Of a DNA stretch of 44,254 bases, positions 39,841 to 44,254 are shown piece after piece; the stretch's first letter is position 1; every line of letters starts with the position of its first letter. Made by a program: the position numbers and the translations under genes. The notes below the pieces were generated by a model. It was not told where the DNA came from. It did not search any database and worked only from the letters and a program-made list of their open reading frames with translations. The stretch lies in NCBI RefSeq assembly GCF_902388705.1, contig NZ_CABMQJ010000016.1:1-44254 (forward strand). The letters run 5' to 3'. The DNA is from an uncultured Alistipes sp. GTDB taxonomy: Bacteria; Bacteroidota; Bacteroidia; Bacteroidales; Rikenellaceae.

Positions 39841-40755
39841 ATGACAGAAAAGAAACAGGAGGCTCCCGTGCAGGAGCCGGTGCAGGCACCCGTTGCCGCG
39901 GATAAAATCTGGAAACTGCAGGGGCGGTTTCCCGTACTGGCCGATTATCTCGTATTTTTCGGTATTTTCCTGCTTGCGCAGGTCACCGGCGCCGCAATCG
40001 CGTGGCTGGTCGGGTGCAAGTGGCCCGATCCGGCCTTGCTCGCCAGTCCCGATGAGGCCGTGAGCACTGCCGAACAGGTGCTCGCAGGGCATTTCAATGC
40101 CGTTTCGTATTTCGTGGCGATGTCCGTGACGCTCGCGGGATTCCTCTTTTACCGCAGCCGGAGGCACGGCCCCAAGGTCGTGGCGCACTTCTCCCGGCGG
40201 GGACTGAATCCCGTGCTGCTGCTCTGGGGCGTGTTCTTTATGCTCTCGACCTCGGTGGTGCTCGAACCGCTGTTGGGACTGCTGCCCGAAGTGCCGAACG
40301 CCTACGGGCGCGGGGCGTGGGCGATAGTGACGGTCGTGGTGATGGCCCCGCTGTTCGAGGAGGTGATTTTCCGCGGCGTGCTGCTCGAGTCGACGCGCGC
40401 CAAATACGGCGTGATGGTCGCCTGGCTGGTCTCGTCGGCCATATTCGGTATCGTACATGTTCATCCCACCGTGGCGGTGAACGCCTTTTTCATCGGCCTC
40501 GTGCTGGGCTTCATCTACCTGCGCACCGATTCGCTCTGGTCGGTGATCATCCTCCATGCCGTCAACAACGGCATCGCCTACCTGGCGCTGATTGCCGGGC
40601 ACGGCAACTCGATGCTGATCGACGTGGTCGGCAGCCGCACGCTTTACGTGCTGGTTTACATTGCCGCGCTGGCCGTCTTCGCCGTTTCGGGCTACATGAT
40701 GCTGCTTGCCCTGCGCCGCCTTAAAGCCGAGGAGAAAAATCGCGCCGCGGCGTAA
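39841..40755 (+). CDS. CPBP family intramembrane metalloprotease
   Basis: A 304-residue membrane protein of the CPBP/Abi (CAAX protease-like) family. The three catalytic motifs are present: EE-x3-R as Glu173-Glu174-x3-Arg178 (PLFEEVIFRG), F-x3-H at about 202-206 (FGIVHVH), and H-x3-N at 239-243 (LHAVNNG). About eight hydrophobic segments follow a short Pro/Gln-rich cytoplasmic start. ATG 39841 follows a consensus promoter; the longer frame to 39823 is not needed. Substrates of bacterial members are mostly unknown. Confidence 0.9.
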   Translation: MTEKKQEAPVQEPVQAPVAADKIWKLQGRFPVLADYLVFFGIFLLAQVTGAAIAWLVGCKWPDPALLASPDEAVSTAEQVLAGHFNAVSYFVAMSVTLAGFLFYRSRRHGPKVVAHFSRRGLNPVLLLWGVFFMLSTSVVLEPLLGLLPEVPNAYGRGAWAIVTVVVMAPLFEEVIFRGVLLESTRAKYGVMVAWLVSSAIFGIVHVHPTVAVNAFFIGLVLGFIYLRTDSLWSVIILHAVNNGIAYLALIAGHGNSMLIDVVGSRTLYVLVYIAALAVFAVSGYMMLLALRRLKAEEKNRAAA

Positions 40756-40795
40756 TAATCTCGCCTGCGGCTGCGTTAGTTACGAGTAAAAACTG

Positions 40796-40803
40796 TATCT
40801 TTG
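40796..40803 (+). promoter_or_regulatory. -7 box of the SurA/OstA-like operon
   Basis: TATCTTTG, eight bases before ATG 40812, so the transcript would be leaderless or nearly so. -33 box unclear. Confidence 0.5.
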
Positions 40804-40811
40804 TCCTCCGG

Positions 40812-41705
40812 ATGATGAATTTGCGAGCGAAAATAGCGGTCGTGGCGGCTGCGTTGTTCCTGGCCGGCTGTCAGGAACTGCCCGGCTATTTTGCCAGCGA
40901 CACCACGCTGGCGCGGGCGGGCGGCAACGAACTGCGGATGCGCGACGTGGAGTCGGTGGTGCCCAAGGGGGTCACGGGCGAAGACAGTGCGGCTTTCATG
41001 AAAGTTTATGTCGGCCGCTGGGTTCGCAAACAGCTCAAACTGCAGGAGGCCGAGATTCTTTTCTCCTCCTCGGCCGACGACATCGACAAGATGGTGGAGG
41101 AGTACCGGCAGGCGCTGCTGATACGAAAGCTGGATCAGCACTACGTCGACCGCAGTATCGACACGACATTTACCGACAGCGAGATTACGGCCTATTACAA
41201 TGCGCACAAGGCCGATTTCCGGCTCGACCGCACGCTGGTCAAGGGCCGCATCGTCCAGTTCGGGGAGGGCTACCGCCAGGCGCGGAAGCTGCGCGAACTG
41301 ATGGGGGCGAAGTCCGAGACCCAACAGCAGGATTTCCGCGACATCTGCGCGAAAAACGACTTCACAATCACCGATTTCCGCGACCAGTGGGTCGATTTCC
41401 CGGAGTTCTTGAGTTACCTCCCGACGCTGCGGTCGCAGAATTACGATTCGGTGCTGGCGTCGACGGCCGTGCAGGAGATGCGCGACATCCGTTCGCACTA
41501 CTATTTCCAGATCGACGCCGTGCGGCGCGAGGGCGAGCCGATTCCCCTCGAGCGGCTGCGGGGTACGATTCGCCGCATTCTGTTCAACCAGCGCCAGAGC
41601 GAGATTATCCGCAACTACGAGGAGGAACTTTTCAACCGTGCGACGGAAAACGGGGAAGTGAAGATTTTAGACAATACGAAAGAGAATACAAACGATAAAC
41701 AATAA
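40812..41705 (+). CDS. SurA-like periplasmic chaperone lipoprotein
   Basis: A 297-residue lipoprotein (MMNLRAKIAVVAAALFLAGC, Cys20). The body is helical and rich in charged residues, with DSEITAYYNAHKADFRLDRT, the usual entry to a parvulin domain in SurA/PpiD-like proteins, but the parvulin core motifs are weak, so isomerase activity is doubtful. A second helical part (LERLRGTIRRILFNQRQSEI) closes it, as in SurA N/C-terminal chaperone lobes. It is followed four bases later by a fuller SurA-like gene, so the two probably work together in outer-membrane protein folding. Function is by context and fold pattern. Confidence 0.75.
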   Translation: MMNLRAKIAVVAAALFLAGCQELPGYFASDTTLARAGGNELRMRDVESVVPKGVTGEDSAAFMKVYVGRWVRKQLKLQEAEILFSSSADDIDKMVEEYRQALLIRKLDQHYVDRSIDTTFTDSEITAYYNAHKADFRLDRTLVKGRIVQFGEGYRQARKLRELMGAKSETQQQDFRDICAKNDFTITDFRDQWVDFPEFLSYLPTLRSQNYDSVLASTAVQEMRDIRSHYYFQIDAVRREGEPIPLERLRGTIRRILFNQRQSEIIRNYEEELFNRATENGEVKILDNTKENTNDKQ

Positions 41706-41709
41706 CGAA

Positions 41710-43119
41710 ATGTTGAGAAAAAGTATGTTGGGGGCGGCTCTCGCCCTGCTCGCTGCAGGGGTGTTCGCGCAGAAACAGCAGGTGATGCTCGACAAGGTGG
41801 TGGCCGTCGTGGGCTCCTCGTCGATCCTCTATTCCGAAGTGTCGGAATACGCCAACCAGCTCGTCGCCCAGCGCCGTGCCGAGGGTTATACCACCGACCG
41901 CGACCCGATGAACGAGGCGCTCGAAGCCCTTATGACCCAGAAACTGCTTTTCAACCAGGCGCAAATCGACTCGGTGCAGATCAATACGGGCGGCATCGTG
42001 TCGGCCGTCGAGGATCAGTTGCAGAATATGATCGATATGGAGGGCTCCATTCCGCAGCTCGAGGCCAAGCACCACATGGCCATCTTCAACATCCGTGAAA
42101 ACATGCGCCAGCGCTACGAGGAGCAGTCCTATGCGCAGGAGATGCAGCGCACGGTCATCGACAAGGTGTCGGTCATTCCCGGCGAGGTCGAGCGCTTTTA
42201 CAAGGCGATCGACAAGGACAGCCTGCCGACCATCGCCGAGCAGTACATCTATGCGCAGATCACCCGTTTCCCCAAGTCGATTACGCAGGCCAAGCAGCGT
42301 ACGCGCGAACGTCTGCTCGACATGCGCGAGCGTATCATCGCGGGCAAGGCCAAATTCGACAATCTCGCCCGCATGTACTCGCAGGATCCGGGTACGATGA
42401 TGCGCGGCGGCGAGATGGATCCCACGGCGCTCGCCGGCCTCGACCCCTCGTTCGCCGCGGCACTCGAGGGGATGAAGCCCGGGCAGATTTCGGAGGTCGT
42501 GGAGTCGCAGTTCGGTTTCCACATCATCCAGCTGCTCGACAAGCGGGGCAACCTCTACCATTTCCGCCACATCCTGCTGCGTCCGGTCTATACGACCGAG
42601 GAGCTGAATGAAGGCACCCACCTGCTGGACAGCATCGCCAACCTGATTCGCAAGGATTCGCTCACGTTCGAGAAAGCCGCCCTCCAGTACTCCGACGACG
42701 CTACGTCGAAGATGAACGGAGGCATCGTTTCGAACCATGACATTATCGAGCGGTATGCGGCCAACGACCAGGCGAAACTCACCGTTACGAAATTCCTGCG
42801 CGAGGACTTCGCGCACTTCAACGCCCTCGACGACTACAATGCGCTGATACGGCTCAAACCCGGCGAGGTTTCGGATGCGTTTCTGACCGAGGACGTGCTG
42901 GCGAACCAGCTGGCCAAGATTGTCAAGCTCGTGGAGGTCGTGCCCACGCATGTGGCTTCGCTCAACGAGGATTACCTGCGCCTGGAGGAGATGGCCCTGC
43001 ACGAGAAGCAGGAGCGTGTCTTCAAGGAGTGGCTGACCAAGAAGATCGACGCCATGTACATTTACATCGACCCCGAGTTCCGCGACGGGGAGTTCGAGAA
43101 CAAAAACTGGGTGAAATAA
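41710..43119 (+). CDS. surA: SurA-like peptidyl-prolyl isomerase / chaperone
   Basis: A 469-residue periplasmic protein with signal peptide MLRKSMLGAALALLAAGVFA then QKQQVMLDKVVAVVGSSSIL, the usual SurA N-terminus. The N-terminal chaperone part is about 20-165. The first parvulin domain (about 170-280) has YSQDPGTMMRGGEMDPTALA and the end GFHIIQLLDKRG; a second parvulin-like domain (about 285-385) starts YHFRHILLRPV and has YSDDATSKMNGGIVS. It helps fold outer-membrane barrels. It sits between the lipoprotein chaperone and an OstA/LptA-like gene, forming an envelope-biogenesis operon. Confidence 0.9.
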   Translation: MLRKSMLGAALALLAAGVFAQKQQVMLDKVVAVVGSSSILYSEVSEYANQLVAQRRAEGYTTDRDPMNEALEALMTQKLLFNQAQIDSVQINTGGIVSAVEDQLQNMIDMEGSIPQLEAKHHMAIFNIRENMRQRYEEQSYAQEMQRTVIDKVSVIPGEVERFYKAIDKDSLPTIAEQYIYAQITRFPKSITQAKQRTRERLLDMRERIIAGKAKFDNLARMYSQDPGTMMRGGEMDPTALAGLDPSFAAALEGMKPGQISEVVESQFGFHIIQLLDKRGNLYHFRHILLRPVYTTEELNEGTHLLDSIANLIRKDSLTFEKAALQYSDDATSKMNGGIVSNHDIIERYAANDQAKLTVTKFLREDFAHFNALDDYNALIRLKPGEVSDAFLTEDVLANQLAKIVKLVEVVPTHVASLNEDYLRLEEMALHEKQERVFKEWLTKKIDAMYIYIDPEFRDGEFENKNWVK

Positions 43120-43123
43120 AACC

Positions 43124-44254
43124 GTGCGCAGGCTCTTTACCATAGTCGCCGTCGTGCTGGCTGCGGGCAGCGTGATGCTGGTCCGCGGCGGAATGCAGGC
43201 ACCCGGACGGGAGCAGGAGCCCGAAAAAAAACTCATCGACCTCAAGTCGGACAACATGGGCCCCGTGGCCCCGGGCGACTCGGTGATTTTCCTGGTCGGC
43301 AATTTCGCCGCACAGCACAACGGCGCCGTCATCACGTGTGACAGCGCCGTGCGCTATTCGGACATGCGCATCGAGTTTTTCGGCAACGTACTGATTAACA
43401 AGAACACGACCTATATCTACGGCGACCGTGCCGTATACGACGGCGAGGTGAACGAGGCCCGCGTCTTTTCGGACATCGTCAAGGTGGTCGACGGCGATGC
43501 GACACTCTATACCTACCAGTTCCTGTTCAATACGAAAGACAATATCGGCGAATTCGCCGACGGGGGCGTCATGCTCAACCGCGAAAACCGCCTCGAGTCG
43601 GTGCGCGGCTACTATTACGCCGACACCAAAGACCTCATTTGCGTCGAGCGGGTCGAGATGCGCAACGACGAGTACGAACTCAAAGGCGATTCGGTGGTCT
43701 ACAACATGGCCACCGACAACGCCTTTTTCTTCGAGAACACCAATATCTGGAGCAGGGACGGCGACTACCTCTATGCCGACCGGGGCTCGTACGACAAAGC
43801 CGATACGCTCTACAAAGTCACGCGCAGCGGTTATGTGCTGACCGAGAAACAGGAGATGTGGAGCGACAGCATCGACTATTACCGCGCCAAAGACCATGTG
43901 ATTCTGCGGCGTGACATCCAGATCGACGATACGGAGCACAAGGTGCTCGCTTTCGGGGACTACGGCGAATACTGGAAAGAGCCGGGCGATGCGTTCCTTA
44001 CGCGGCGTCCCGCGATTGTGAGCTACGACCTTTCGCAGGGCGACTCGCTCTTCATGCGGGCCGATTCGATGTTTCTCTTCACGGTCAACGAAAATGCCCG
44101 CCGCAGGGCTGCGGAAGCGGCTAAAGCGGATTCGCTGGCCCGCCTTCAGGCCGATTCGGCAGCTTCGGCCCGGCCCGATTCCGTCACCGGGGGAGGGTTC
44201 GCCGGGGGGGATTCGGCGGCATTGGCCGCTTCGGGGCATGGGCCGCAGAAGGGC
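43124..44254 (+). CDS. OstA/LptA-like protein, 3' end outside window
   Basis: A GTG-started frame (four bases after the surA stop) that stays open to the last base: 377 codons visible, no stop. It starts MRRLFTIVAVVLAAGSVMLV, a signal or membrane anchor. From about residue 38 it has the repeating short strands of the OstA/LptA jellyroll: VIFLVGNFAAQHNGAVITCD, RIEFFGNVLINKNTTYIYGD, YDGEVNEARVF, LESVRGYYYADTKDLICVER, YELKGDSVVYNM, LYADRGSYDKADTLYKV. The visible C-terminal part becomes Ala/Asp/Ser-rich (AKADSLARLQADSAASARPD), a likely disordered linker. LptA-type proteins carry lipopolysaccharide across the periplasm; the long Bacteroidota forms are less studied. Its place after surA supports an envelope role. 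Confidence 0.82.
   Translation, partial: MRRLFTIVAVVLAAGSVMLVRGGMQAPGREQEPEKKLIDLKSDNMGPVAPGDSVIFLVGNFAAQHNGAVITCDSAVRYSDMRIEFFGNVLINKNTTYIYGDRAVYDGEVNEARVFSDIVKVVDGDATLYTYQFLFNTKDNIGEFADGGVMLNRENRLESVRGYYYADTKDLICVERVEMRNDEYELKGDSVVYNMATDNAFFFENTNIWSRDGDYLYADRGSYDKADTLYKVTRSGYVLTEKQEMWSDSIDYYRAKDHVILRRDIQIDDTEHKVLAFGDYGEYWKEPGDAFLTRRPAIVSYDLSQGDSLFMRADSMFLFTVNENARRRAAEAAKADSLARLQADSAASARPDSVTGGGFAGGDSAALAASGHGPQKG

Noticed and set aside
39589..40602. 337-codon minus-strand frame covering the duplicated promoter
   Set aside because: Antisense to the CPBP gene; its repeated C-terminal peptide is simply the promoter duplication translated.
1..44254. tRNA or rRNA genes
   Set aside because: No tRNA T-arm pattern with a fitting acceptor stem and no rRNA-like conserved sequence was noticed; a covariance search would settle it.

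Overview
The window is a 44 kb chromosomal piece from a GC-rich member of the Bacteroidales, most likely Alistipes or a close Rikenellaceae relative. The order is supported by many promoters of the Bacteroidota type (a TTTG-like -33 box, 19-21 bp, then TAnnTTTG), by a TonB receptor with an N-terminal carboxypeptidase-like domain, and by families typical of the phylum (DUF4834, DUF5683, PepSY-like proteins, GH92, OstA-like proteins). The genus is an inference from the high GC. I see no rRNA, tRNA, CRISPR array or insertion sequence.

Layout. 1-2763: end of an envelope-assembly operon with a bactofilin-like protein, two prepilin-like proteins and a GspF/PilC platform protein. 3149-4571: two minus-strand genes (an outer-membrane barrel and an unrecognised 91-residue protein) separated by a G-rich non-coding stretch. 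5116-11437: a TonB receptor, an APC-type amino-acid antiporter facing it, and a CotH-family lipoprotein, with a tandem duplicated element in the divergent gap. 11545-16646: purB, a DUF4834-mlaE-mlaF operon, gapA and a small hypothetical. 16820-19827: the classic DUF177-rpmF-plsX-fabH cluster linking a ribosomal protein to fatty-acid and phospholipid initiation. 20313-24378: a response regulator and sensor kinase followed by two PepSY-like exported proteins and a ferritin. 24563-29885: a tight minus-strand trio (YqaA/DedA, GNAT, DUF5131), a GH92 mannosidase lipoprotein, DUF6582-like and YjbQ genes, and a DoxX protein. 29940-33674: tex, a small basic protein and a stand-alone predicted PD-(D/E)XK nuclease. 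33991-39585: a compact minus-strand operon parA-parB-DUF5683-mltD-mnmE. 39841-44254: a CPBP protease, two SurA-like chaperones and the start of an OstA/LptA-like gene cut by the window edge.

Most genes are housekeeping or envelope biogenesis. Phospholipid transport (mlaEF), outer-membrane protein folding (SurA-like pair), lipopolysaccharide transport (OstA-like), peptidoglycan hydrolysis (mltD) and chromosome segregation (parAB) are all present.

No complete new multi-gene system is evident. The most unusual signals are in gaps between genes: an array of about ten 22-bp units at 19894-20110; a tandem duplicated structured element at 9305-9666 whose copies each end, on the minus strand, in an intrinsic-terminator-like hairpin; a stray copy of part of the TonB receptor gene placed just after its own stop codon (7533-7615); and a duplicated promoter at 39681-39809. 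Among proteins, the predicted nuclease at 32592-33674 is the best candidate for an undescribed function.
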